Source of the DNA: Thiomonas intermedia
Lineage (GTDB): Bacteria > Pseudomonadota > Gammaproteobacteria > Burkholderiales > Burkholderiaceae_C
DNA length: 64,000 bases
Reading direction: 5' to 3'
NCBI RefSeq assembly: GCF_002028405.1
Contig: NZ_CP020046.1
Coordinates: 1,798,001-1,862,000, forward strand
In this document: positions 1 to 9,439 of the stretch, piece by piece
Numbering within the stretch: the stretch's first letter is position 1
Layout: every line of letters begins with the position of its first letter
Program-made: the position numbers and the translations under genes
Notes under the pieces: generated by a model
What the model saw: the letters and a program-made list of their open reading frames with translations, nothing else
What the model was told of the DNA's origin: nothing
Databases searched by the model: none

Positions 1-1306
1 GAGGCACGTCCTGGTGCGCGGGGGCGAACAGGGTCACGCCCAGCGGCAGGCCGTCCTGCCGGAATCCGCCGGGCACGGCGATGGCGGCATAGTCCAGCAG
101 GTTCATGAAGTTGGTGTAGAGGCCGAGGTTGGTGTTGAGCCGGATCGGGTCGGCCAGCATCTGGGCGCGGGTGTAGAGGGTGCCCGCCGTGGGCGTGACG
201 ACGCAGTCCACCACGTTCCACACCGGCGCGCAGATGCGCTGCAGGGCGCGCAGCTTGTACTGCGCGGCGAAGGCATCCGCCGCCAGCGGCTTGGCGCCGC
301 CGAGGGTGATGTCGCGCGTCACTGGGAACAGGGCCTCCGGCCGGGCGTCGATGAAGGCGCGGATGGCCTCGTAGCGTTCGGCCACCCAGGGGCCGCCGTA
401 CAGCAACTTGGCCGTGTCGATGAAGGGCGCGAAGTCGATCGGCACGGCCTTGCCGCCGAGCGACTCCAGCCGCGCAACGCTTTCGCGGAAGAGGCGCTCG
501 GACTCGGCGTCGCCGAAGAACTCGAGGTCTTTGTCCATCGGCACGCCGAAGCGGAAGGATGCGGCGCGACCGAAGTCGAAGCCGTGGGGCTCGGCGGCGC
601 GTGAGTACGGATCGGCCGCGTCTTCCGCGGCGGCCACCGCGAGCACGCGCTGCGCATCGGGCGCGGACAGGGCGAAGATGGACACCACGTCCAGCGACCG
701 GCAGGCCGGCACCACGCCGGTCGTCGAGAGCAGGCCGCAGGTGGGCTTGAGGCCGATGAGGTTGTTGAACGCCGCAGGCACGCGGCCCGAACCGGCGGTG
801 TCGGTGCCCAGCGAAAAGCTCGCCAGGCCGAGCGCGACGGCCACGGCCGACCCGGAACTGGAGCCGCCGGAAATGAAATCGGGGTCGAAGGCGTTGCGGC
901 AGGCGCCGTAGGGCGAGCGCGTACCGTTGAGCCCGGTGGCGAACTGGTCGAGATTGGTCTTGCCCATGGCGATGGCGCCGGCCGCTTCCAGCCGCGCCAC
1001 CACGGTGGCGGACTGCTCCGGCATATAGGCGTACTCGGGGCAGGCGCAGGTGGTGGGCACGCCGGCGAGGTCGATGTTGTCCTTGATGGCGAAGGGCACG
1101 CCGAACAGCGGCAGGCCGTCCATGCCTGCCGCCTCCAGCGCCTTCGCGCGGGCACGCAGATGCGCGGCGTCGGGCGGGGTGATCCAGATGGCGTGGTCAG
1201 GGTACTGCGCGGCGCGCTCCAGCAGAGCCTCCACCAGCGCGGTCGGCGTGAGCCGGCCGTCGCGGTAGGCGGTGTGCAGGGCGGGGATGGTGAGGCTGTC
1301 GATCAT
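1..1306 (-). CDS. atzF: Allophanate hydrolase, C-terminus cut off by window edge
   Basis: This amidase-signature enzyme would hydrolyse allophanate to ammonia and CO2, the last step of the operon's route. About 435 residues are visible and the frame is still open at base 1; the family is usually near 600 residues, so the end of the amidase domain and the C-terminal domain lie outside. The amidase core is recognisable: FGVPFAIKDNID with the catalytic lysine near residue 75, then a serine/glycine-rich stretch ending LGTDTAGSGRVP. The ATG directly abuts the TGA of the upstream carboxylase gene, so the two are probably translationally coupled. In a guanidine-responsive operon allophanate would come from carboxyguanidine rather than from urea. 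Function is confident; completeness cannot be judged. Confidence 0.93.
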   Translation of the reverse strand, partial: MIDSLTIPALHTAYRDGRLTPTALVEALLERAAQYPDHAIWITPPDAAHLRARAKALEAAGMDGLPLFGVPFAIKDNIDLAGVPTTCACPEYAYMPEQSATVVARLEAAGAIAMGKTNLDQFATGLNGTRSPYGACRNAFDPDFISGGSSSGSAVAVALGLASFSLGTDTAGSGRVPAAFNNLIGLKPTCGLLSTTGVVPACRSLDVVSIFALSAPDAQRVLAVAAAEDAADPYSRAAEPHGFDFGRAASFRFGVPMDKDLEFFGDAESERLFRESVARLESLGGKAVPIDFAPFIDTAKLLYGGPWVAERYEAIRAFIDARPEALFPVTRDITLGGAKPLAADAFAAQYKLRALQRICAPVWNVVDCVVTPTAGTLYTRAQMLADPIRLNTNLGLYTNFMNLLDYAAIAVPGGFRQDGLPLGVTLFAPAHQDVP

Positions 1307-4300
1307 TCAAGTCTCCGTCAGGATGAGCAAATTCTGGCCCGCGCTCACGGCGCCGCCTTCGCGGCACAGCAGTCGCTCGACCACGCCGGCGGACGGCGCG
1401 GCCACGTTGATTTCCATCTTCATCGATTCGAGGATGCACAGGGTTTCGCCAGCAGCCACGGACTGGCCGGGCTGCGCCAAGATCTTCCACACGCTGCCGG
1501 CCACCTGGCTGGCGATGGGGCGGGCGCCGTCGGGTAGGTCGAGCTCGCTATCGCTGCCGACGTCGGCCACGTTGGCGTCGCTGACCCAGTCGGCCTGGCC
1601 GCTCTGCGCCCAGCGCTCGCGCTCCTCGGCGAAGGCCTGCTGCTGGCTGGCGCGGAACGCCGCGATGGACGGGGCGTTGTCGGCCAGGAAAGCGTGGTAG
1701 TCCGCCGCGCGGAAGCGGTCTTCGGTGATGCGCAGGCGGTAGCGGCCGTGCAGGAAGTCGGCGCGGATGGTCTGCAGCTCCCCGGTACTCACGGGGAAGA
1801 AGCGCACCTGGTCGAAGAAGCGCAGCAGCCAGGGCTTGCCGTCGGTGAACTCGGCGGTCTGCCGCCACCGGTTCCACATCTGCAGGGTGCGGCCGACGAA
1901 CTGGTAGCCGCCGGGGCCTTCCATGCCGTAGACGCACAGATAGGCGCCGCCGATGCCCACGGCGTTCTCGGGCGTCCAGGTGCGCGCGGGGTTGTACTTG
2001 GTGGTGACGAGGCGGTGGCGCGGGTCGAGCGGCGTGGCCACCGGTGCGCCCAGATACACGTCGCCCAGGCCGAGCACCAGGTAGCTGGCGTCGAACACGG
2101 TGCGCAGCACGTCGTCCACCGAATCCAGGCCGTTGATGCGGCGGATGAACTCGATATTGGACGGGCACCAGGGCGCGTCCTTGCGCACGCCGGCCATGTA
2201 TTTCTCGATCGCGAGCCGGGTGGCCGGGTCGTCCCAGCTGAGCGGCAGGTGGACGATGCGCGAGGGCACTTCCATCGCGTCGGGTGGCGGGAGTTCGTCC
2301 TCGGCCCGCGCAAGCGCCCACATCAGGTCGCGCAGGGGCAGCACGCGGTTGTCGTAGTGGATCTGCAGCGAGCGTATGCCGGGTGTGAGGTCGACGATGC
2401 CGTCGAGCCTCTGCGCCTGCAGCCATTGCATCAGCGCGTGCACGCGCAGGCGCAGTTCCAGGTCGAGCACCAGCGGGCCGTACTCGACCAGCAGGTATTT
2501 GTCGCCCGCGACGCGGTAGCGCACACCCACCGGGTGATCGGGCACGTCCAGCCGGCCGACGACGGGCGATGAGCGATCGGGCCCTGCGGCCAGCGGCGGG
2601 TCGAGCGGGGCGCCGTCGAGCTTGGCGAGCGCGGCGTCCTGTGCGGCTTCTAGCCGCGCGGCCTCGTCCAGGCTGATGGGCACGAAGCGCACGGTGTTGC
2701 CGGGGCGCAGCTGGCCGAGCTTCCAGAGATCTGCCGCGACCACCACGCCGGGGCAGACGAAGCCGCCCAGGCTGGGACCGTCCGGGCCGAGCAGGATGGG
2801 CATGTCGCCAGTGAAGTCGATACTGCCGACGGCGTAGGCGTTGTCGTGGATGTTGGAGGGATGCAGCCCCGCTTCGCCGCCGTCGCTGCGGGCCCATTCC
2901 GGCTTGGGGCCGATGAGCCGCACGCCGGTGCGGTTGGAGTTGTAGTGAACCTCCCAATCGGTGCCGAACACCATGTCGATGTCGGCCTCGGTGAAAAAGT
3001 CTGGCGCGCCGTGCGGGCCGTAGCGCACCGCGATGTCCCACTGCGTGGCGTAGCCGGGGCGTGCGGCTTCGGGCACGGAACGGCTGGCAGGTGCGGCTGC
3101 TCCGGTTCTCTCAAGGAAACGCAGGGCCGCCCCAAGTTTCCTTGACCCCCACGGGGGGCGGGTCGGCGAGCCGACCCAGGGGGCGCTCAGGTGCAGCACG
3201 TCGCCAGTGCGCAGGGTGCGGCCGGCGTGGCCGCCGAACTGGCCGAGGGTGAAGGTGGCGCGGCTGCCTAGGTAGCGCGGCGCGTCGAAGCCGCCGACTA
3301 CGGCCAGATAGGCGCGGCACCCGCCGCCCTGCGGGCTTGCGAAGCGCAGCACCTGCCCGGCACGCACGGCATGGCTGCTCCAGTTGGCGCAGGCCACGTC
3401 GTCGAGCGTGGCCTGCAACTCGGCTCCGGCGATGGCAAACACGGCGTCGGAGTTGAAGCGTAGCGTGGGCCCGGTGAGCAGGATCTCCAGCGTGGCCGCG
3501 TCCGCCGGGTTGTTCAACAAGCGGTTGGCGGCACGGTGGGCCAGGGCGTCCATCGGGCCCGAGGGCGGCACGCCCACGTCCCAGTAACCCAGACGGCCCG
3601 GCCAGTCCTGCAGCATGGTCTGCACGCCGGGTTCGAGTACGTCCACGGTGCGCGGGTGATAGGCGAGGCCGGCAAGGTAGCGCGTGGTCTGTCGGCCTGC
3701 GGCAAAGGTGGCGTCGGCCGCGACCGTGCGCAGGTAGTCGAGGTTGGTTTCGAAGCCGTAGAGGCGGGTGGCGGCAAGCGCCTCTCGCAGCTTGCGGAGG
3801 GCGTCGTCGCGGTCGGCGCCGTGGACGATGAGCTTGGACAGCATGGGGTCGTAGTAGGCGCTCACCTCGCTGCCCGGCTCCACCCAGGTTTCGACACGCG
3901 CGTCGGCGGGGAACGCCACCTCAGTGAGCAGGCCGGTCGCGGGCTGGAAGTCCTTGGCCGGATCTTCCGCATACACCCGCACCTGGATGCTGTGGCCGCG
4001 CGGCCGGTGCACGTAGCCGGCGCTGGGCGCTTCGCCGGCGGCCAGCCGCACCATCCACTCCACCAGGTCGACGCCGCTGACCTCCTCGCTCACGCCGTGC
4101 TCGACCTGCAGGCGGGTGTTGACCTCCAGGAAATAGAAGGCCCCGGTGTCGGCGTCGAGCACGAACTCCACCGTGCCGGCGTTGCGGTACTGCACGCTGC
4201 CCATCAGGCTGACGGCGGTGTCGCATAGGGCGGTGCGCGTGGCCTCGGGCAGCTTGGGCGCTGGGGTTTCCTCCACCACCTTCTGGTTGCGCCGTTGCAG

Positions 4301-4987
4301 CGAACAGTCGCGCTCGCCCAAGTGCACCACGCCGCCTCGGCCGTCGCCGAAGATCTGCACCTCGATATGCCGCGCCGCCTGCACATATTTTTCAAGGTAG
4401 ATGCCGGCTTCCTTGAAGTTGGCGCGGGCGAGGCGGTCGACGCGTTCGAACGCCTCCTGCAAGGCATCCTCTCTCCAGATGAGCTGCATGCCGATGCCGC
4501 CCCCGCCGGCGGTGCTCTTGAGCATGACCGGAAAGCCGATGCGGCGTGCCTCGGCCAGGGCGTGTCCGGCGTCGGCGAGTAGGCCGGAGCCGGGCAGCAG
4601 CGGCACGCCTGCCTGTTGCGCAAGCTCGCGGGCGGTGTGTTTCAGGCCGAAGGCCCGCATCTGCGCCGGGGTGGGGCCGAGGAAGGCAATGCCCCCGGCT
4701 TCGCAGGCTTCGGCGAAGTCCGGGTTCTCGGACAGGAAGCCGTAGCCAGGGTGGACGGCCTGCGCGCCGGTCTGCCGCGCGGCGTCGAGGATGGCGTCCG
4801 CCCGCAGATAGCTCTGCGCGGCCGGTGCGGGGCCGATGCAGACGGCCGTGTCGGCCAGGAGGACGTGGGCGCTGTCGCGGTCGGCCTCGGAATACACGGC
4901 CACGGAACGCACGCCCATGCGCCGCAGGGTGCGGATGATGCGGCAAGCGATGGCGCCGCGGTTGGCGATCAGAACGGTGTCGAACAT
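1307..4987 (-). CDS. uca: Biotin-dependent urea/guanidine carboxylase
   Basis: This 1226-residue ATP-dependent carboxylase has the usual urea carboxylase layout: an N-terminal biotin carboxylase domain (about residues 1-450, starting FDTVLIANRGAIACRI), a KipA/KipI-type carboxyltransferase region (about 470-1030) and a C-terminal biotinyl domain whose ESMKM motif carries the biotinyl lysine. Its likely substrate here is guanidine, inferred from the guanidine-I riboswitch upstream and the two adjacent carboxyguanidine-deiminase-type genes; sequence alone does not prove this. Residues about 601-627 (WVGSPTRPPWGSRKLG and following) are encoded by a hairpin-rich intergenic-type repeat at 3108-3184, so the carboxyltransferase part carries an unusual in-frame insertion. 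The start is the ATG at 4987, 70 bases after the upstream gene ends. Confidence 0.93.
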   Translation of the reverse strand: MFDTVLIANRGAIACRIIRTLRRMGVRSVAVYSEADRDSAHVLLADTAVCIGPAPAAQSYLRADAILDAARQTGAQAVHPGYGFLSENPDFAEACEAGGIAFLGPTPAQMRAFGLKHTARELAQQAGVPLLPGSGLLADAGHALAEARRIGFPVMLKSTAGGGGIGMQLIWREDALQEAFERVDRLARANFKEAGIYLEKYVQAARHIEVQIFGDGRGGVVHLGERDCSLQRRNQKVVEETPAPKLPEATRTALCDTAVSLMGSVQYRNAGTVEFVLDADTGAFYFLEVNTRLQVEHGVSEEVSGVDLVEWMVRLAAGEAPSAGYVHRPRGHSIQVRVYAEDPAKDFQPATGLLTEVAFPADARVETWVEPGSEVSAYYDPMLSKLIVHGADRDDALRKLREALAATRLYGFETNLDYLRTVAADATFAAGRQTTRYLAGLAYHPRTVDVLEPGVQTMLQDWPGRLGYWDVGVPPSGPMDALAHRAANRLLNNPADAATLEILLTGPTLRFNSDAVFAIAGAELQATLDDVACANWSSHAVRAGQVLRFASPQGGGCRAYLAVVGGFDAPRYLGSRATFTLGQFGGHAGRTLRTGDVLHLSAPWVGSPTRPPWGSRKLGAALRFLERTGAAAPASRSVPEAARPGYATQWDIAVRYGPHGAPDFFTEADIDMVFGTDWEVHYNSNRTGVRLIGPKPEWARSDGGEAGLHPSNIHDNAYAVGSIDFTGDMPILLGPDGPSLGGFVCPGVVVAADLWKLGQLRPGNTVRFVPISLDEAARLEAAQDAALAKLDGAPLDPPLAAGPDRSSPVVGRLDVPDHPVGVRYRVAGDKYLLVEYGPLVLDLELRLRVHALMQWLQAQRLDGIVDLTPGIRSLQIHYDNRVLPLRDLMWALARAEDELPPPDAMEVPSRIVHLPLSWDDPATRLAIEKYMAGVRKDAPWCPSNIEFIRRINGLDSVDDVLRTVFDASYLVLGLGDVYLGAPVATPLDPRHRLVTTKYNPARTWTPENAVGIGGAYLCVYGMEGPGGYQFVGRTLQMWNRWRQTAEFTDGKPWLLRFFDQVRFFPVSTGELQTIRADFLHGRYRLRITEDRFRAADYHAFLADNAPSIAAFRASQQQAFAEERERWAQSGQADWVSDANVADVGSDSELDLPDGARPIASQVAGSVWKILAQPGQSVAAGETLCILESMKMEINVAAPSAGVVERLLCREGGAVSAGQNLLILTET
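3108..3184. repeat. Hairpin-rich intergenic-type repeat inside the carboxylase gene (copy 1)
   Basis: This 77-bp element lies inside the carboxylase reading frame. It contains a perfect 10-bp inverted repeat (TCAAGGAAAC at 3111-3120, GTTTCCTTGA at 3136-3145), a C5/G5 hairpin and GGGTCGGC-GA-GCCGACCC at 3160-3177. A diverged copy with the same order of blocks (CTCTCAAG, GGGCCGCCCC, AGT, CCCC, GGGGGC) lies between cydB and the first CydX-like gene at 45721-45796. The frame stays open through it, adding about 25 residues rich in Gly, Pro, Arg and Trp. Confidence 0.75.
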
Positions 4988-5057
4988 GACGATCTGCGGC
5001 GGGTCGTCCCGAAGGAGGGGAATGCCGCCGGGCCGTCCCGGCGGCGAGGGTTGCGGG

Positions 5058-5732
5058 TCAGTCCCAGATCAGCAGCCGCACGGGCGTGGGGTTGTAGGCA
5101 TTGCAGGGGTTGTTGAGCTGCGGACAATTGGAGATGAGGCAGAGCACGTCCATGGCCGCGCGCATTTCCACGTACTTGCCGGGCGCGGACACGCCGTCGG
5201 CGAACTCCAGTCCGCCCTCGGGCGTGACCGGTACGTTCATGAAGAAGTTGATATTGGCAGTAATGTCGCGCTTGGTGAACGCCCCCACGGCCCGGCGTTC
5301 CCTCGCATGCCCGCCTTCGTACTGCCAGAGGCACTTGAGGAAGGTGTCGCGGCAGGAGTGCATGGGCCGTTTGTCGAGCGCGTAGCGCACGGTGTTGCTT
5401 TCGGCCGAGCAGGCGCCGCCGAGGGTGTCGTGGCGGCCGCAGGTGTCGGCGGTGATGGTGAGCATCTCGCGGCCGCGGCTGGACACGAGGCGGCTGCCTG
5501 CGGTGAGGTAGAGCGCATCCTGCTTGAGGGTTTCGGTGGCGCTGTAGCGCTCGGTGAAGTCGTCCGCGCTGTAGAACAGCGTGTCCACGGCCTGGTTGCC
5601 CTCGAGATCCAGGATGCGGAAGGTCTGGCCGGCGCGGATGGGGTGCAGCCAGCCTTCGCCGGCGGGCAGCACCTGGTCGTAGACGGCGGTGTCGGGGGTG
5701 AGCTTGCTTTCGACGAGGTTGAAGGTGGTCAT
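5058..5732 (-). CDS. Urea carboxylase-associated protein 2 / carboxyguanidine deiminase subunit (DUF1989)
   Basis: This 224-residue DUF1989 protein is of the urea carboxylase-associated type 2 kind. It shows the ending [16 protein letters not shown] and internal [18 protein letters not shown]. Family members encoded beside guanidine carboxylases form a two-subunit carboxyguanidine deiminase (CgdAB) that converts carboxyguanidine to allophanate and ammonia; assignment here rests on family and operon context. The ATG at 5732 was chosen because it lies 5 bases after the stop of the partner subunit; the frame is open further upstream but that part overlaps the partner gene. A cytosolic enzyme is expected. 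Which of the two proteins is subunit A or B was not decided. Confidence 0.88.
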   Translation of the reverse strand: MTTFNLVESKLTPDTAVYDQVLPAGEGWLHPIRAGQTFRILDLEGNQAVDTLFYSADDFTERYSATETLKQDALYLTAGSRLVSSRGREMLTITADTCGRHDTLGGACSAESNTVRYALDKRPMHSCRDTFLKCLWQYEGGHARERRAVGAFTKRDITANINFFMNVPVTPEGGLEFADGVSAPGKYVEMRAAMDVLCLISNCPQLNNPCNAYNPTPVRLLIWD

Positions 5733-5737
5733 GGCGT

Positions 5738-6475
5738 TCACCGGTACAGCAGGTCGGTGCGGTAGAAACCGCGCTGGTTCTCGGGGCAGGCGTTGCGGCA
5801 GGCGTCGGCAGCATCGGCCGGGCCGCTGTGCCACGCGGTGAGCACCACGTCGCCGGGGGCGTAGTCGGCACGCGTATCGAGCGCATGCGGCGCAGCGGAA
5901 AACACGGCGATCACGTCCATGTCGAAGCGCAGGTCGAGCCAGTCGTTCGCGGCGCCGTGGTCGGGTACGTAGTGCAGCGTGCCGTCGCCGGCCACGGTCA
6001 CCTTGCTGAAGAAGTTGACGTTGGCCATCAGGTCCCGTACGCCCAAGCCGTACTTGCCTAGCTCGATCAGCAGACCGTCCTCGGCGCTGCGGTGCATGGT
6101 GTTGCGGTGGGTCTGGTAGGGCGCGGCGCCATGGCGGGCGAGGATGCCGGCATCGGTGGACACGCCGCCAATGGTGTCGTGCCAGCCGCGGGTGTCTGCG
6201 GTGATGGAGCACATCACCCGACCCATGTCGGAATACAGCGCGTGCCCGCGGGTGAGCATGGCGGTGTGCTGGGCCTTGAGGGTGTCGGGCATGTTGTAGC
6301 GCTCGAGCTTCTCGTCGGCGCGCACGAACAGGGCCGACAGATTGGCGCGGCCGCCGGTGTCCGCGATGCGCAGGGCGGTGCCGCGACGCATCAGGCCGGA
6401 CCAGTGACAACCGCCGGGCAGCATCTCTTCCCAGAGGAAGGTGTCCGGCGGAACGGGGTGGACGCTCTGCGTCAT
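5738..6475 (-). CDS. Urea carboxylase-associated protein 1 / carboxyguanidine deiminase subunit (DUF1989)
   Basis: This 245-residue DUF1989 protein is a paralogue of the next gene; both share a [15 protein letters not shown] / [15 protein letters not shown] block and an N-x-NFF motif (NVNFFSKV here). Its C-terminus has the type 1 signature [14 protein letters not shown]. It probably pairs with the type 2 protein as a carboxyguanidine deiminase linking the carboxylase to allophanate hydrolase. The ATG overlaps the stop of the upstream ABC ATPase by 4 bases, indicating translational coupling. Older annotations call such proteins aminomethyltransferases or urea-degradation proteins; the guanidine reading fits the riboswitch-controlled operon better. 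Confidence 0.88.
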   Translation of the reverse strand: MTQSVHPVPPDTFLWEEMLPGGCHWSGLMRRGTALRIADTGGRANLSALFVRADEKLERYNMPDTLKAQHTAMLTRGHALYSDMGRVMCSITADTRGWHDTIGGVSTDAGILARHGAAPYQTHRNTMHRSAEDGLLIELGKYGLGVRDLMANVNFFSKVTVAGDGTLHYVPDHGAANDWLDLRFDMDVIAVFSAAPHALDTRADYAPGDVVLTAWHSGPADAADACRNACPENQRGFYRTDLLYR

Positions 6476-7353
6476 GCGGTGTCTCCTTGGGTAAGCGCGG
6501 CAGCGGCGTTGCTGGATTCGAGGTGCTTGCTGAGCTGCTCGAGCTGTTCGATGTCGGTCTTCATGCCCGAGGTTTCGCGGATGCGGTGCAGGATCTGCCG
6601 CTTGACGGCGAGGAACTCGGGCGTGGCCTTGAGCTCCTGGTCGCGCATGCGGCCGAAGGGCACGTCCACCACGCTGTCGATGCGTCCGGGGCGCGGTGCC
6701 ATGACGACCACCCGGTCGCCGAGGTAGAGCGCCTCCTCCACATCGTGGGTGACGAAGACGATGGTGGTGCCTTCAAGCTGATGGACGTGGCGGATGAGGT
6801 CGTGCATCACCTCGCGTGTCTGGGCGTCGAGGGCGCCGAAGGGTTCGTCCATCAGCAACAGCCTGGGCCGGTTCATCAGCGCGCGGGCGATGGCCACGCG
6901 CTGCTGCATGCCGCCCGAGAGCTGATTGGGGTAATAGTCCGCGGCATGGGTGAGGCCCATGAGTTGCAGCAGCGCATCGGAGCGGCCGGAGGCGATCTCC
7001 ACGTCGTTGCTGGTGAGACCGTCGCGCACCACGCGCAGCTGGCGGCTGAAGCGGATGTTTTCCTTCACCGTCAGCCAGGGGTAGAGGCTGTAGTGCTGGA
7101 ACACCATCGCACGGTCGGCGCCGGGGCCTGCAATCTGCTGGCCGTCGACCTGGACGCTGCCGCTGTCGAACGACTCCAGGCCCGCGAGGATGCGCAACAG
7201 CGTGGACTTGCCGCAGCCCGACGCGCCGACCAGCACCAGCAGTTCGCCCGGATGCACGTCGAGGCTGACATGGTCGAGCACCAGCAGGGGGGATTCGTTG
7301 CGGCGCGCAAAGCTCTTGCAGACCGCATCGAAACGCACATTGGATTGGCTCAT
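6472..7353 (-). CDS. ABC transporter ATPase, nitrate/taurine type (guanidine operon)
   Basis: This 293-residue ATPase energises the importer encoded by this operon. It has Walker [10 protein letters not shown] (residues 43-51), a [11 protein letters not shown]-loop, the signature LSGGMQQR and Walker [13 protein letters not shown], all intact. The sequence type is SsuB/TauB/NrtD. The C-terminal 40 or so residues extend past the core domain and are of unknown role. It follows the permease by 12 bases and overlaps the type 1 associated protein by 4 bases. The substrate is most likely guanidine or a related nitrogen compound, inferred only from the riboswitch and neighbours. Confidence 0.92.
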   Translation of the reverse strand: MSQSNVRFDAVCKSFARRNESPLLVLDHVSLDVHPGELLVLVGASGCGKSTLLRILAGLESFDSGSVQVDGQQIAGPGADRAMVFQHYSLYPWLTVKENIRFSRQLRVVRDGLTSNDVEIASGRSDALLQLMGLTHAADYYPNQLSGGMQQRVAIARALMNRPRLLLMDEPFGALDAQTREVMHDLIRHVHQLEGTTIVFVTHDVEEALYLGDRVVVMAPRPGRIDSVVDVPFGRMRDQELKATPEFLAVKRQILHRIRETSGMKTDIEQLEQLSKHLESSNAAAALTQGDTA

Positions 7354-7365
7354 GGCGGGGCTTCC

Positions 7366-8220
7366 TCAGCGGCGCTTCCAGGGGAAGGCGAGGCGGTACA
7401 CCCAGCGGAAGGCCAGGTCAAATAGAAGGCCGATCACGCCGATCACGAAAATGCCGACGAAGATCTTGGGCGTGTTCAGGAAGCGCTGGCTCTGCAGGAT
7501 CTGGAAGCCCAGGCCGCTGTTGGCCGCGACCATCTCGGCCACGACCAGGTAGGTCCAGGCCCAGCCCATGTTGATGCGCAGGATGTCGAGCAGCTCCGGC
7601 AGGATGCTGCGCCAGATCACCAGGCCCATCACCTCGCCCTGCCGCGCGCCCATGGTGTAGGCCACTTCGAGATAGTTCTCGGGCACGCGGCGCACGGTGT
7701 CGGCCACCATCACGATGATCTGGAAGATCACGCCGATGAAGATGATGGCGATCTTCGAGCCTTCGCCGATGCCTATCCACAGCAGCACCAGCGGAATGAA
7801 GGCAGAGGCCGGCATGTAGCGGACGAAGTCGTTCACCGGCTGGAGGATGGCTTCGAACCACTTGTACGTGCCGATGTAAATGCCCAGCGGCACGCCGATG
7901 GCTGCGGCGATCAGGAAGCCCATGGCCACCCGGTAGATGCTGATGAGCGTGTCGTCTGTGAGTCCGTTTTGCGCCCAGTCGATGAAACTGTGCACCACGT
8001 CCATCGGCGAGGGCAGGAACAGCGGCTGCACCCAGCCGCTGCCGGCCACCGCTTGCCACACCAGCAGCGGCACCACGAAGCCACTGATCGACAGGGTGAT
8101 GTACACCCAACGCGGAATGTCGGCGCGGATGCGCATGCGCGCGCGCCAGCCGCCGCTCTTGGCTGCAGCAGCCTTGGACGGTGGCAGCGCGGTGGCTGCA
8201 CTCAGGGGTTGTGCACTCAT
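7366..8220 (-). CDS. ABC transporter permease, nitrate/taurine type (guanidine operon)
   Basis: This 284-residue inner-membrane permease has a polar N-terminus of about 35 residues, then six or so hydrophobic segments (for example ITLSISGFVVPLLVW and MGFLIAAAIGVPLGIYIG). The cytoplasmic coupling loop carries the EAA-type pattern (VAYTMGARQGEVMGLVIW, near the middle of the C-terminal half). It belongs to the SsuC/TauC class. It lies between the binding protein (47 bases upstream) and the ATPase. Substrate is inferred from context as for the ATPase. Confidence 0.92.
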   Translation of the reverse strand: MSAQPLSAATALPPSKAAAAKSGGWRARMRIRADIPRWVYITLSISGFVVPLLVWQAVAGSGWVQPLFLPSPMDVVHSFIDWAQNGLTDDTLISIYRVAMGFLIAAAIGVPLGIYIGTYKWFEAILQPVNDFVRYMPASAFIPLVLLWIGIGEGSKIAIIFIGVIFQIIVMVADTVRRVPENYLEVAYTMGARQGEVMGLVIWRSILPELLDILRINMGWAWTYLVVAEMVAANSGLGFQILQSQRFLNTPKIFVGIFVIGVIGLLFDLAFRWVYRLAFPWKRR

Positions 8221-8267
8221 CGGTTCTCCTTGCGGCCTTGCGGCCGGGCGTTCATCGGCCGCCGGGT

Positions 8268-9257
8268 TCAGTGCCCCATGGCCTCTTTCACCACGCTGGC
8301 GTCAATGAACGCTGCAGGGTCGGGCGTCGCGGCGATGGCCTTCTGGCCGACCAGGAAGGCGCCGGTGTCCGCCGTGCTGACGTAGAGCGACACCGGGTCG
8401 GTGCTCTTGCTCATCGCCTTGAGATTCAGCTCGGCGCCGAACAGCTTGGTGCCGGCGAGGCTGAGGGCGTATTCCTGTGGCTTGAGGCCGACGTGCGGCG
8501 CCATGATCTCGGCGGCCTTCATCGGGTTGGCGTCGATGAACTTCACCGCGTCGAACCACGCCTTGGTCATCGCCACGAAGTCCTTGCGGTGGGTTTTCAG
8601 CGCCGCGTCGCGGGCATAGACCACGTCCGGGATCAGACCCGGTGCGGACTTGCTGGTGAACAGCGGATGGCCTGCCTTGGCGTTCTCGATGCGCTGGATC
8701 CACGGGTTCCACACCCCCGCGGCGGGCACGCGCCCGGCGATCATCGCTGCCGCCGCATCGCCGGTGGACATGTTGACGACGTTCACGTCCTTCAGCGTCA
8801 TGCCGTTGGCCTTCAGCGCGGTGGCGGCGAGATAGTTTTCGATCGAGCCGATCTCCACCCCGACCGTCTTGCCCTTGAGATCGGCAAAGCTCTTGATGCC
8901 GTTGCTCACCATCAGCGCGTCGTTGCCGGCCGAGTTGTCCGTGACCAGAATGATCTTTGCGGGCACCTTCTTCTCGGCGGGAGACAGCGTGTCGATCAGC
9001 GCCTGGCAGTTGGCGTCGATCTTGCCCGCCGACAGGGCGCTCACCGAGGTCATGTAATCCGGGAACCAGACCAGCTTGACGTCGGCACCGTACTTCTTGA
9101 AGTAGCCCTCTTTCTCGGCAACGTACCAGGCGACCCAGCCGGGCCAGTCGGACACGCCCAGAGTCACCTGGGCGAACGACGGCTTCGGGAGAAGCGCCAA
9201 GGTGAGCAAACCGGCAACGGGGATGGCTTTGTGCATCAACGACTTCAGCAGATTCAT
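8268..9257 (-). CDS. ABC transporter substrate-binding protein (guanidine operon)
   Basis: This 329-residue periplasmic binding protein is of the NrtA/SsuA/TauA type. The start ATG at 9257 follows a GGAG Shine-Dalgarno and gives a clear signal peptide (MNLLKSLMHKAIPVAGLLTL..., probable cleavage after SFA). An open frame extends upstream to 9383, but that stretch is the riboswitch and has no signal peptide, so it was rejected. The mature part begins with a typical ligand-binding start (VTLGVSDWPGWVAWYVAEKEG). It is the first gene of the operon, about 50 bases downstream of the aptamer, where riboswitch control acts directly. The ligand is presumed to be guanidine. Confidence 0.92.
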   Translation of the reverse strand: MNLLKSLMHKAIPVAGLLTLALLPKPSFAQVTLGVSDWPGWVAWYVAEKEGYFKKYGADVKLVWFPDYMTSVSALSAGKIDANCQALIDTLSPAEKKVPAKIILVTDNSAGNDALMVSNGIKSFADLKGKTVGVEIGSIENYLAATALKANGMTLKDVNVVNMSTGDAAAAMIAGRVPAAGVWNPWIQRIENAKAGHPLFTSKSAPGLIPDVVYARDAALKTHRKDFVAMTKAWFDAVKFIDANPMKAAEIMAPHVGLKPQEYALSLAGTKLFGAELNLKAMSKSTDPVSLYVSTADTGAFLVGQKAIAATPDPAAFIDASVVKEAMGH

Positions 9258-9302
9258 GGCGAGCTCCAGTGTGTGGGATAGATCGGAGGCGTGCCAGTTA
9301 CG

Positions 9303-9404
9303 GACGTCCTCCCGGGCTTTTATCCCTCCGTGGAGCTCAACTGCGAGTCGAGCCGACGAGCTCTCGGACCAGTCATTGCGCATGCAATCGGAACCCTAGC
9401 CTGC
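9303..9404 (-). ncRNA. Guanidine-I (ykkC) riboswitch aptamer
   Basis: On the minus strand this leader carries the conserved blocks of the guanidine-I class in order: CTAGGGTTCCG at 9399-9389, ACTGGTCCGAGAGC around 9374-9360, and CACGGAGGGATAAAAGCCCG near 9332-9313 followed by GGAGG. Spacing and order match the known aptamer, which binds guanidinium and switches genes on. It sits between a sigma-54-like promoter and the first gene of the transporter/carboxylase operon. A GAGCTCC block in the aptamer (9337-9331) is complementary to the GGAGCTC at the first gene's ribosome binding site, suggesting translational control. Confidence 0.93.
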
Positions 9405-9439
9405 CTTTGTGCGTGCAGAGCACGCCTCGAGTTCTCATC

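Noticed and set aside
9258-9383. Upstream in-frame extension of the guanidine-operon binding protein
   Set aside because: It overlaps the riboswitch, has no ribosome binding site and would bury the signal peptide inside the protein.
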